Of a DNA stretch of 36,862 nt, positions 26,304 to 34,388 are shown in pieces. Source of the DNA: Bacteroides sp. (lineage in GTDB: Bacteria > Bacteroidota > Bacteroidia > Bacteroidales > Bacteroidaceae); NCBI GenBank assembly GCA_020861095.1, contig JAJBTC010000131.1, positions 1-36,862 of the forward strand, read 5' to 3'. Position 1 is the first letter of the stretch; every line of letters starts with the position of its first letter. Position numbers and translations under genes: made by a program. The notes under the pieces were generated by a model, which was not told the origin of the DNA, searched no databases, and was given only the letters and a program-made list of their open reading frames with translations.

Positions 26304-27520
26304 GCTTTTTCTCTATAGGTCAGTATAAGGTTGCTGACTGAACGTACTAACAAACAAAGTGCCAAAGGTACTACAGCCCACTCAATTCTTTGAGGTAAAA
26401 CGGCCATAAACAGTATAAAAAAAGTTAAAGTAACACTGTTTGCCACATGATAGATGCTTCTTTGCCTCTTTTTCTCTTTATACAGGAAGAAAGGAAGCAA
26501 TAACAGATGCAGCGGATGAAATACGAACAGAAGATAATTGGGACTCACTCCGGGATGCTGGGACAGAAATACCAGAAAAGCCAATACACATCCGGCTATT
26601 CCGGCCGCGGCAAACAGCACCATATCTACTCCCCACAAACTTTTCTTCCGGCGCAGGCCATAGATGGTGAAGAGAACCACTACCATAAAAAGTAACAACG
26701 CGCAGGAGAGGGGAGACAGAGAGAGACCCTGTGGCTGTGTGTCTGTCCGTGCCGGCAAAAGAACATGCTCCGCACTCACCAACGCGCGCCTGCTGCCGTC
26801 CGGGGCTATGATCTCCGCGTCGCGGAAGGCCCAGAGCAGATAGTCCGGAACAAATGTTTTCTGCCGCTGCGTGATCGGGGTATCTATCTGGCTTCCCAGG
26901 CAAAGATCTATCCCGAACTGTCCCCAGTCATGTCCCTGTGTATATTCATGAATGATATCGCGGTACGACTGCGACAGGCTGTCCGGAAAGTGATACACAA
27001 TCTTTCCTTCTATACACTTCTCTATGATATCTCTGGGACGTGTAGCGCAGTTGTCGTAAAAGAAATCATACCGGTAGATCCGGTTCTCAGGAAGATAGTT
27101 CTCTTCCAGCAACTCTGCCAGCTTCTGTGCTTCGGAGGGAGACAGTGAAAGCACCTGTTCGGTGATGCCCCGGTTGTAATAATCGTATTCCGCGGCAAAG
27201 CGATGATAATCGGTGACCGCGAGCTGATAATCCGTTTCGCCTAACGCAAAACGTAACATGAAATTGGGCGCGCTGAAGCTGAACACTCCGTAGTTGAATA
27301 CGATATCTCTGTTTGTTTCCGGCCACATCATCCGGATGGCCGTGTGTCCAAAATAAGAATATATTTCTTCGCCCGGAGAGCAGGTGAGCAGGCTGAAACG
27401 GGGAGAGAGGCTATCCGCCTCCTGTGGCAGCGCAGATGCTGCCAACGGTGTGGCTGCCCCTGAGAAAAAGGAAAAAATAATCACGAATAAATGAATGTAT
27501 CTGCTCATAAAACGGTTCAT
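26300..27520 (-). CDS. Lnb-like lipoprotein N-acyltransferase (DUF4105 family)
   Basis: The protein has 406 residues from MNRFMSRY (402 from the ATG at 27508). An N-terminal signal/membrane segment (YIHLFVIIFSFFSGAATPLAASA) leads to a periplasmic DUF4105 domain with LLTCSPGEEIYSYFGHTAIRM and FFYDNCATRPRDII; the Cys and His of the first motif and the Cys of the second are the likely catalytic residues. Five membrane helices follow from about residue 255. DUF4105 proteins were linked to the third acylation of lipoproteins in Bacteroides (Lnb), which lack Lnt; this rests on memory of the family. A TTG-N20-TATATTTG promoter lies just upstream, leaving a 7- or 19-base leader, so 27508 may be the real start. 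It is coupled to the phosphatase-like gene. Confidence 0.75.
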   Translation of the reverse strand: MNRFMSRYIHLFVIIFSFFSGAATPLAASALPQEADSLSPRFSLLTCSPGEEIYSYFGHTAIRMMWPETNRDIVFNYGVFSFSAPNFMLRFALGETDYQLAVTDYHRFAAEYDYYNRGITEQVLSLSPSEAQKLAELLEENYLPENRIYRYDFFYDNCATRPRDIIEKCIEGKIVYHFPDSLSQSYRDIIHEYTQGHDWGQFGIDLCLGSQIDTPITQRQKTFVPDYLLWAFRDAEIIAPDGSRRALVSAEHVLLPARTDTQPQGLSLSPLSCALLLFMVVVLFTIYGLRRKKSLWGVDMVLFAAAGIAGCVLAFLVFLSQHPGVSPNYLLFVFHPLHLLLLPFFLYKEKKRQRSIYHVANSVTLTFFILFMAVLPQRIEWAVVPLALCLLVRSVSNLILTYREKA

Positions 27521-27530
27521 TGATGCGTTG

Positions 27531-27561
27531 CAAATATAGGATTTTCCTTCTGTAAATCCAA
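27531..27561 (-). promoter_or_regulatory. Full Bacteroidetes promoter (TTG-N20-TATATTTG)
   Basis: On the minus strand TTG (27561-27559) and TATATTTG (27538-27531) are 20 bases apart, the consensus arrangement. It drives the Lnb-like / phosphatase-like pair. Confidence 0.65.
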
Positions 27562-28164
27562 TTCTGACCGGGAGACGGATGGGGTTGCATGATGTAGGCG
27601 GGATGATAGCCTCTGTCGCAAGGGGGCGACTGGTGTGGAAAACGGGCGGTTTGCGTGCGGTAAAAACTGTAAATTTTACGTTCCGGGACAAAAAACAGGA
27701 AAATGAAGAATCGCTCTTTGTATCCCTTTCAGACGGCTTCTGGGAGGGGAGACGGACTGAAATACGCCTGATACGGAGAAAACTTTCCTGAAAATTGAAA
27801 AAAGATAATTTCAAAACGCGTTCAGAAGAGAAAAATGAAGCAATAAAAGTATTGCTTGTAATGTTTTGGCAATCAAATGGTTGTGTGGAGAAAAAACGAA
27901 AATCATACAAAAATTGTACGAAAACTCACAGGGACTTGTACCGGAATGGTGGAAAACTTGTACAAAAATTGGGGAAACTCCTATTGATAATCAGTTAATT
28001 AACTTTATAGAATAAGAATAAGATAAAAGAAAAAGAATAAGACTCACTCTTTAAATAAAAAGAGCGCGCGAATCAGACACCAGAAAATAGTTTGTTCGTT
28101 ATCGGAAAGACTGCGTGGATTTGTAACATGAAGTCTGTGACACGTAACAAAGACGTTTCCAGAG
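27562..28164. other. Intergenic region, no supported gene
   Basis: AT-rich DNA between divergent units. Two plus-strand frames of about 70 codons (27579-27791, 27795-27998) show no recognisable protein. TACAAAAATTGTAC at about 27906 and TTGTACAAAAATTG at about 27958 form a repeated, partly palindromic motif that could bind a regulator. A short CTCTTT/AAAGAG hairpin lies near 28047-28064. Confidence 0.35.
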
Positions 28165-28296
28165 CCTATGGAACTTCGTCCGGATTGCATAAGCATCCGG
28201 GCTGAATTCCATAAGCACTTGAGTGAAATTGCATAAGCATTTGGGTCAGGTTCCATAAGCTCCGGGACCGGTAACCACAAGCAGGCGGAACCGTAT
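28165..28296. repeat. 22-bp tandem array, five to six units
   Basis: The core (G/C)CATAAGC recurs at 28187, 28209, 28231, 28253 and, as CCACAAGC, at 28275, each exactly 22 bases apart. A weak sixth unit (CCTATGGA) is at 28165. Units alternate GCATAAGC and CCATAAGC, so there is also a 44-bp period. The array is 190-320 bases upstream of coaX. The period is not a multiple of three and no frame supports coding. Confidence 0.8.
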
Positions 28297-28455
28297 GTTC
28301 CTGTTCGGAAAGCCTTCTATTCTTTCCGGCAATTGCTTCAACCTCCATCATTTAAAACTTATCACTTCAACCTTCAAACTTAGTCTTAGCCTTTATTTGT
28401 ACATTTTCCCGGAAGAAACGGACAAAATACATACCACCTCTGAGAGAAAAACAGC

Positions 28456-28463
28456 TATCTTTG
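28456..28463 (+). promoter_or_regulatory. -7 promoter element for coaX (TATCTTTG)
   Basis: TATCTTTG matches TAnnTTTG and lies 19 bases upstream of the coaX ATG. It shares the string CTATCTTTGCAGGT with the promoter at 6127. Confidence 0.55.
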
Positions 28464-28482
28464 CAGGTGAAAAACAAGCAGA

Positions 28483-29202
28483 ATGAATTTAATCGCAGAT
28501 ATCGGGAATACCTTCGTTAAGCTGGCCGTTTTCGACGCGGGCCAGATGGCAGAAGTTTGTCTGGACGATCATACCCTGTCCCGGTTGCCCGGATTATGTG
28601 CGAAATATCCGCTCGAAGCCGCGATCATTTCTGCAGTAACAGACATCGGGAAAGAGGTTCTGCAACCTTTGACGGATGGTCAGATACCTGTTCTGTGGCT
28701 CGATCATCTGACTCCTTTGCCCGTTGCGAACCTGTATGAAACCCCGGAAACGCTGGGGATGGATCGTCTGGCTGCCGTAGTGGGAGCCTGGCAGCAGTGT
28801 CCGGGCCGTGATCTGTTGGTCATTGATGCGGGTACCGCAATCACTTATGACTTTCTCGACGCTTCGGGGCGGTACCACGGAGGGAATATCGCTCCCGGAC
28901 TCCGAATGCGTTTGCAGGCTTTGCACGACTATACCGGACGGCTTCCGCTGGTGTCGGAAGCGGGAGATCTGCCCTTGCTGGGACGGAATACGGAAACAGC
29001 CATACGCGCCGGGGTGAAGCGCGGAATCGAATATGAGATCCGGGGGTACATCGCTTCGTTAAAAGATAAATATCCTGAACTTTTCATTTTTTTAACGGGT
29101 GGAGATGAATTTTCTTTTGATACGAACTTAAAAAGTATCATCTTTGCAGATAGATTTTTAGTGTTAAAAGGGTTAAATAGAATTTTAGACTATAATAAAT
29201 GA
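28483..29202 (+). CDS. coaX: Type III pantothenate kinase
   Basis: The protein has 239 residues, the short form usual in Bacteroidetes. It has an ASKHA fold: the phosphate loop [16 protein letters not shown], then [15 protein letters not shown] (the G-x-D-R-x-A signature with catalytic Asp) and [14 protein letters not shown], followed by [15 protein letters not shown]. It phosphorylates pantothenate, the first step to coenzyme A, and unlike type I and II kinases is typically not inhibited by CoA. Its TGA overlaps the ATG of the next gene (ATGA), coupling it to the outer-membrane protein frame. Confidence 0.94.
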   Translation: MNLIADIGNTFVKLAVFDAGQMAEVCLDDHTLSRLPGLCAKYPLEAAIISAVTDIGKEVLQPLTDGQIPVLWLDHLTPLPVANLYETPETLGMDRLAAVVGAWQQCPGRDLLVIDAGTAITYDFLDASGRYHGGNIAPGLRMRLQALHDYTGRLPLVSEAGDLPLLGRNTETAIRAGVKRGIEYEIRGYIASLKDKYPELFIFLTGGDEFSFDTNLKSIIFADRFLVLKGLNRILDYNK

Positions 29203-30387
29203 TAGATTTTAAAGGGCTGTTCTGTGCTCTGTTGTTTGTGGTTGTTTTGCCACAAGTGGCAGTGGCCCAGAATAATACGAACTCACCTTACACGCGCTAC
29301 GGATATGGACAACTATCGGATCAGAATTTTGCCAATTCCAGGGCCATGGGGGGGAGTCGCTTACGGTTTACGAGATGGAAATCACATCAACCCGGTCAAC
29401 CCGGCTTCTTACACGGCTATAGACTCACTGACTTTTCTGTTCGATGCAGGTATGACCTTGCAGAATACGAATTTCAGTGAAGGGGCCACCCGGATGAACG
29501 CTAAAAATTCGAGTTTTGACTATGTAGCTATGCAGTTTCGTGTGCAACGCTGGATGGGGATGAGCATAGGACTGTTGCCCTATTCGAATGTAGGGTACAA
29601 TATGACCCGGACTGTGGAAGGAAACGATGACACTCCTGTCAATACTCAGGAATTTTACGGAGATGGCGGTTTTCATCAGTTGTATTTGGGAATGGGATTC
29701 CGCGTGATGCGTAACCTGTCGGTAGGGGTCAACGCTTCCTATTTCTGGGGAGGGATAGATCGTAGTATGTTTGTAGGATATATCAATTCCAACAATTATA
29801 ATTATACAGATACATTGCATCTGTCTGCCCGGGATTATAAATTGGATTTTGGTCTGCAATATACACAGCCTCTGGGCAAGAAACATGTGATGACGATAGG
29901 GGCTGTCTATTCACCGAAGAAGAACCTGAACAGCAATTCGTATCTGGGAATTGCTACGGGAAGCGGGACTTCCCAGCAGGTTAAAAAGAATGTGGACTAC
30001 GGCCTGGCGCATAGTTTCGGACTGGGGCTGACCTACGTCTACGACAAACGTCTGACAGTGGGAGCCGACTATACCTTGCAGAAGTGGGGAGAGGTGAAGT
30101 TTGACGGTGAAGAAAATGAATTGTGCGATCGTTCGAAAATAGCGATAGGGGCAGAATATCGTCCCAGTTTGTTGTCTAAGAACTATTTGTCGCATGTACG
30201 TTACAGGGCCGGAGCTTATTATTCCGACCCGTATTATAAGATCGACGGCAGACGGGCTACCCGGGAATATGGAGTGAGTGCCGGATTCGGGCTCCCTTTT
30301 CCACGGACACGCTCGATGTTCAGTGTCTCTGCGCAATACATACGTGTAGACGGCAGAGGCGTCAATATGATAAATGAAATTATATAA
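29199..30387 (+). CDS. Outer-membrane beta-barrel protein, frameshifted at a G7 tract
   Basis: The start at 29199 gives a signal peptide and mature N-terminus ([46 protein letters not shown]), then this frame fails after the G run at 29348-29354. The remaining ~340 residues, from [20 protein letters not shown] to the end, are in the next frame. With six G residues the frames join as [13 protein letters not shown] and the product would be 395 residues. Barrel strands are plain ([54 protein letters not shown]), and the N-terminus is typical of Bacteroidales barrels that begin [13 protein letters not shown]. Its role is unknown. It is coupled to coaX by a 4-base overlap. Confidence 0.75.
29348..29354 (+). 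other. G7 homopolymer at the frameshift point
   Basis: Seven G residues follow CCAT. Six would restore the reading frame of the outer-membrane protein. The tract is either a phase-variation site, a real mutation, or a base-count error. Confidence 0.65.
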
Positions 30388-30504
30388 GAATAAACCTGGG
30401 CCTGACTTTCAACGAACGTTGGTTCTTCAAACGGAAAGTGGAGTAAACCGATAGAGGTAATATTATGTTTAAAGTGATTATATAATTACTAAAATTTAGA
30501 TACG

Positions 30505-31842
30505 ATGAAGATTAAGACACTTTTGGTTGGGTTGCTGCTTATGACAGGGGTAGCCAGTGCTTCGGCACAAACTGACAGTATTTGCATTTCGAACAGTAGT
30601 GTGTCCCATGAAGCTGTACGAGCAGGAAACTTCAAGGATGCTTACCAGCCCTGGAGAGTGGTTCTTGATAATTGCCCTCTTCTTCGCTTCTACACATTTA
30701 CTGACGGTTTCAGAATCCTTAAATATTTCTTAGACGAAGACAACAAGGCGAATAACAATGCCCGTACTTCCGAAGAATACAAGAAATACTTCGACGAACT
30801 CATGGAGGTCCATGATCTGCGTCTGAAATATATTCCGGAATTCCAGAAAACAGTAAAGAACGTTCCTTCCGTAGAATCTTCTATCGGAGTGAAGGCGATT
30901 GATTATATCAGTTACGCACCTAATCCCGATGTGGACCAGGCGTATGCATGGCTGAGCGAATCTGCCAACGCGGTACAGGGACAATCATCGGTTCCGGTGT
31001 TGCATTATTTCCTGGAAATGTCTATGAACAAACTCAAGAAAGATGAGTCGCATAAAGAACAGTTTATCCAGGACTATCTGAATGCGACCCAGTATGTGGA
31101 CGAAGCCATTGAAAACGCGAAAGACGGTGCCAAAGATCAGTTCCAGAATGTAAAAGACAACCTGGTAGCGTTGTTTATCAACAGTGGTGCCGCGGACTGT
31201 GAATCTCTGCAGGAGATCTATGGCGATAAGGTAGAAGAGAATAAAAATGATCTGGAATACCTGAAAAAGGTGATCGATATCATGAAAATGATGAAATGCA
31301 CCGAGGAGGAAGCTTACTTCCAGGCATCTTACTATGTGTACCAGATCGAACCTACTACCGATGCCGCGGCAGGTTGCGCGTACATGGCATTTAAGAAAGG
31401 GGACATCGACGGAGCTGTTAAGTTCTTCGATGAGTCTATCGACCTGGAAACCGACAATATCAAAAAAGCAGAGAAAGCCTATATGGCAGCTGCGGTATTG
31501 ACTTCGGCAAAGAAACTTTCTCAGGCCAGAAGCTATTGTCAGAAAGCGATCAGCTACAACGAGAACTACGGAGCTCCTTACATTATGATCGCTCAGTTGT
31601 ATGCGACCAGTCCTAACTGGAGTGACGAGTCGGCACTGAACAAATGTACCTATTTCCTGATTGTAGACAAATTGCAGAGAGCCAAAGCGGTAGATCCGAG
31701 TGTTACAGAAGAGGCTAACAAACTGATCGGGACTTATTCCCGCTATACTCCGTCTGCACAGGATCTGTTCATGCTGGGTTACAAAGCCGGTGACCGTATC
31801 ACGATCGGTGGATGGATCGGTGAGTCAACTACCATCCGGTAA
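30505..31842 (+). CDS. Exported tetratricopeptide-repeat protein
   Basis: The protein has 445 residues with a signal peptide (MKIKTLLVGLLLMTGVASASAQ). The body is made of helical repeats; clear TPR-like units are AGCAYMAFKKGDIDGAVKFF, KAEKAYMAAAVLTSAKKLSQ and ARSYCQKAISYNENYGAPYI near residues 290-370. The N-terminal region (EAVRAGNFKDAYQPWRVVLD) is another. The C-terminus (AGDRITIGGWIGESTTIR) is non-helical and conserved-looking. It is inferred to be a periplasmic scaffold for envelope assembly, given the following lptC. The lptC ATG starts one base after its stop. Confidence 0.8.
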   Translation: MKIKTLLVGLLLMTGVASASAQTDSICISNSSVSHEAVRAGNFKDAYQPWRVVLDNCPLLRFYTFTDGFRILKYFLDEDNKANNNARTSEEYKKYFDELMEVHDLRLKYIPEFQKTVKNVPSVESSIGVKAIDYISYAPNPDVDQAYAWLSESANAVQGQSSVPVLHYFLEMSMNKLKKDESHKEQFIQDYLNATQYVDEAIENAKDGAKDQFQNVKDNLVALFINSGAADCESLQEIYGDKVEENKNDLEYLKKVIDIMKMMKCTEEEAYFQASYYVYQIEPTTDAAAGCAYMAFKKGDIDGAVKFFDESIDLETDNIKKAEKAYMAAAVLTSAKKLSQARSYCQKAISYNENYGAPYIMIAQLYATSPNWSDESALNKCTYFLIVDKLQRAKAVDPSVTEEANKLIGTYSRYTPSAQDLFMLGYKAGDRITIGGWIGESTTIR

Positions 31843-31843
31843 T

Positions 31844-32566
31844 ATGGTATCGTTACTTAGAAAAGTATACTCATATTCTACAAGCATAATGATCACCTCT
31901 TTCGGGGTGGTCATTGTGCTTCTTTTATGTAGTGGCTGCGGAGGGAGAAAGAAGAACTTCGGCGAGGCGATCGTCGAACGGGACTCTTTACCTACGATGG
32001 TGACGCTGGGAGTTACCAATCTGGTATCGGATTCCGGAGTTACCCGCTATCGGATCCTTACCGAAGAATGGGAGATCTATGATAAGAAAAAGCCCCCTTA
32101 CTGGGCTTTTGAAAAGGGGGTATATCTGGAGAAGTTTGATTCTGTCTTTGATATAGAAGCCAGTATAAAGGCCGATACAGCCTACTATTACATGGATGAT
32201 AAGATCTGGAAATTGGTACGCAATGTAGAGATCGAGAATGTGAAAGGAGAGCGTTTTGAAACAGATCTTCTTTTCTGGAATCAGGTAACGGAGAAGGTAT
32301 ACTCAGATGAATTTATCCGCATCGACCAGCCTGATAGGATCATTACCGGTTACGGATTTGAGTCTAACCAGCAAATGACCAATTACAGGATCCTCAATGT
32401 ACAGGGGATCTTTTATGTGGAAGATGAAGCGATGGCAGTGAAAAATGATTCCTTAGCAGTGGATACCACCTTTCAGCCGGCAGGGAGTCCTTCCGTGACT
32501 ACCCCCGCCCGTGCTTTACAGACGGCAGAGCCGATTGAAATCACAGATTCATTATCCGAACCATGA
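31844..32566 (+). CDS. lptC: LPS export protein LptC
   Basis: The protein has 240 residues. The N-terminal segment ITSFGVVIVLLLCSGCGG is a membrane anchor or lipoprotein signal (Cys32 possible), an anchoring style seen in Bacteroidetes LptC. The LptC/OstA fold follows: PTMVTLGVTNLVSDSGVTRY, FEKGVYLEKFD, IKADTAYYYMDDKIWKLVRN, VEIENVKGERFETDLLFWNQ and IITGYGFESNQQMTNYRI, the pattern of short beta strands that carry LPS. The tail (~45 residues) is low-complexity. It joins the LptBFG transporter to LptA in LPS transport. The start at 31844 is chosen because it directly follows the TPR stop; an earlier in-frame ATG lies inside the TPR gene. The end overlaps the CNNM gene by 4 bases. Confidence 0.85.
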   Translation: MVSLLRKVYSYSTSIMITSFGVVIVLLLCSGCGGRKKNFGEAIVERDSLPTMVTLGVTNLVSDSGVTRYRILTEEWEIYDKKKPPYWAFEKGVYLEKFDSVFDIEASIKADTAYYYMDDKIWKLVRNVEIENVKGERFETDLLFWNQVTEKVYSDEFIRIDQPDRIITGYGFESNQQMTNYRILNVQGIFYVEDEAMAVKNDSLAVDTTFQPAGSPSVTTPARALQTAEPIEITDSLSEP

Positions 32567-33819
32567 ATATAGTCGTTTATATCCTTATCGCTATGGCTTT
32601 TTCTGCTCTGTTTTCCGGAACAGAAATTGCTTTTATCTCGGTGGACAAACTGCGTATGGAGATGGAGCGTAAGAGTGGGATCGTCTCCCGCATCCTTTCC
32701 CTGTTTTTCCGCTATCCCAACAACTTTATCTCTACGATGCTGGTAGGGAATAACATTTCACTGGTGATCTATGGGATCCTGATGGCACAATTAATCGAAG
32801 GGAAGTTCCTTTCCAATTTTATCTCCAATCATTTTGTGATGGTATTGGTACAGACCGTCATTTCTACACTGATTGTTCTGGTGACGGGAGAGTTCCTGCC
32901 TAAAACCCTTTTTAAAATAAATCCCAATCTGATACTTCGGGTCCTGGCAATACCCCTTTTCTTTATTTATATCGTTTTGTATCCCATTTCCTGGTTTGCC
33001 TCTTCCCTTTCTGCGGTTATGCTGCGTATTTTCGGAGTGAAAGTGAATAAAGATGCCTCTGCCAACGCGTTTAGCAAAGTAGATCTGGATTATTTTGTGC
33101 AGACAGGCATCAGTAACGCACAGAATCAGGAAGATCTGGACGCGGAAGTGAAAATATTCCGTAATGCGCTGGATTTTTCCAATGTGAAGATCCGGGATTG
33201 TATGGTTCCGCGTACGGAAGTGGTGGCTGTGGATCGTTCTGCCCCGCTGGAAGAACTTAAGAATAAATTTGTGGAGTCGGGCATATCCAAAATGATCGTT
33301 TTTGATGGGAATATAGATAACATCATCGGTTATATCCATTCTTCGGAGATGTTCCGCGTACCGGCAGACTGGCGGGAGCATGTGAAGGAGATATCCATTG
33401 TTCCCGAAACCATGGCCGCGCAAAAACTCATGAAGTCCCTGTTGCAGCAAAAACGCTCCATTGCTGTGGTGGTGGATGAGTTCGGAGGCACTTCGGGTAT
33501 CGTCACCCTGGAAGACCTGGTAGAGGAGATCTTCGGAGACATTGAAGATGAACATGACAATACTTCTTATATCTGTAAGAAAATAGGTGAAGACGAATAT
33601 ATACTCTCCGGTCGTCTCGAAATAGAAAAAGTGAACGAAACCTTTGGTCTGGAATTGCCGGAGTCGGATGATTACATGACCATTGGCGGCCTTATCCTGC
33701 ATGAATACCAGAGTTTCCCCAAATTGCATGAGACCGTTACTGTAAATGACTATCAGTTTAAGATCATTAAAGTAACGGCTACCAAGATCGAACTGGTCAA
33801 ATTGAAAATCACGAAGTGA
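32563..33819 (+). CDS. CNNM/CorC-family transporter (HlyC/CorC-like, GldE-related)
   Basis: The protein has 418 residues. The DUF21/CNNM membrane domain (residues ~1-140) opens with ALFSGTEIAFISVDKLRME, the signature of the family, with helices at VVYILIAMAFSALF, ISLVIYGILMAQL, VMVLVQTVISTLIVLVTGEF and ILRVLAIPLFFIYIVLYPIS. Two CBS domains follow (about 205-325: IRDCMVPRTEVVAVDR; SIAVVVDEFGGTSGIVTLED) and then the CorC_HlyC domain (340-418). The family moves Mg2+ or Na+ across the inner membrane; in Bacteroidetes the GldE branch is linked to gliding and lipoproteins. It ends the run that starts at coaX. Confidence 0.85.
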   Translation: MNIVVYILIAMAFSALFSGTEIAFISVDKLRMEMERKSGIVSRILSLFFRYPNNFISTMLVGNNISLVIYGILMAQLIEGKFLSNFISNHFVMVLVQTVISTLIVLVTGEFLPKTLFKINPNLILRVLAIPLFFIYIVLYPISWFASSLSAVMLRIFGVKVNKDASANAFSKVDLDYFVQTGISNAQNQEDLDAEVKIFRNALDFSNVKIRDCMVPRTEVVAVDRSAPLEELKNKFVESGISKMIVFDGNIDNIIGYIHSSEMFRVPADWREHVKEISIVPETMAAQKLMKSLLQQKRSIAVVVDEFGGTSGIVTLEDLVEEIFGDIEDEHDNTSYICKKIGEDEYILSGRLEIEKVNETFGLELPESDDYMTIGGLILHEYQSFPKLHETVTVNDYQFKIIKVTATKIELVKLKITK

Positions 33820-33852
33820 TTTACGATGTACGATTGAAAATACATGTTATCA

Positions 33853-34094
33853 TCCACCTGTAGAGACGCACGGCGTGCGTCTCCGCGGTATACGTCCAAC
33901 CCATGTATGGATATATACTGTATATATCCACAGGAAATATAATTCTATATAAACCATATACCCGGATTCCACACAAAAGCATGTTGTCATTTGTGTAATA
34001 GAAGCCTGATATCACGAGATGTACACGCAATCAAATGCATCTCTATGTTGGACTTGTACTGCGGAGACGCACGCCGTGCGTCTCTACAGGTGGA
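33853..34094 (+). repeat. Short insertion-like element with 48-bp terminal inverted repeats
   Basis: The left unit (33853-33900) runs TCCACCTGTAGAG... to ...GTCCAAC; the right unit (34047-34094) runs GTTGGAC... to ...CTACAGGTGGA. They are inverted copies over 48 bases, each with an internal palindrome whose arms are GAGACGCACG and CGTGCGTCTC (left: 33863-33883). Between them are 146 bases without a gene. It looks like a MITE-like element related to the ends of the large elements. It separates the CNNM gene from ppiD. Confidence 0.75.
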
Positions 34095-34388
34095 TAATTA
34101 CTTTATGTGATTTGTCCTCCAACATTCCTTAAAGTTAATTCTCCCCTCATGATTCTGACAAAGGAATAAATGGTATATTGTAAATCCCTTTGCTGACCGC
34201 CTGGTTGGCTACGCCGATCTTCGATTGACTCCGTCGGGCGTTAGTTCAGTAAATCGTAAATCCTTTCGTTGTTACTTAAAAACAAATTTTTGTCTAATAA
34301 AGGGATACATATTCGCATTTTTTGTATCTTCGTGCGCTAAAATGCCCCAAGAAAGGAAATAATAAACAAGTAAAACATAATAATCAAA
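34095..34388. repeat. Intergenic region with dispersed TTTACGATTTA repeat and ppiD promoter region
   Basis: TAAATCGTAAATCCTTT at 34250-34266 is the exact reverse complement of 17 bases at 8604-8620. A related GGGATTTACAATATACC occurs on the same (minus) reading at about 34174-34190, so a ~75-base segment is flanked by related motifs. TATCTTCG at 34325-34332, one base off the -7 consensus, is the best candidate for the ppiD promoter. Confidence 0.45.

Noticed and set aside
27579..27998. Two plus-strand frames of about 70 codons between the Lnb-like gene and coaX
   Set aside because: No promoter, no recognisable composition and no continuity with each other.
28165..28296. CRISPR array for the 22-bp repeat
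   Set aside because: Units are contiguous with no spacers between conserved repeats.
27562..28296. Replication origin
   Set aside because: Tandem repeats and AT-rich DNA are suggestive, but no DnaA-box (TTATCCACA) cluster and no dnaA/dnaN neighbours are present.
28044..28351. Minus-strand frames across the 22-bp array
   Set aside because: A 22-base period cannot give a repeated reading frame; the sequence looks non-coding.
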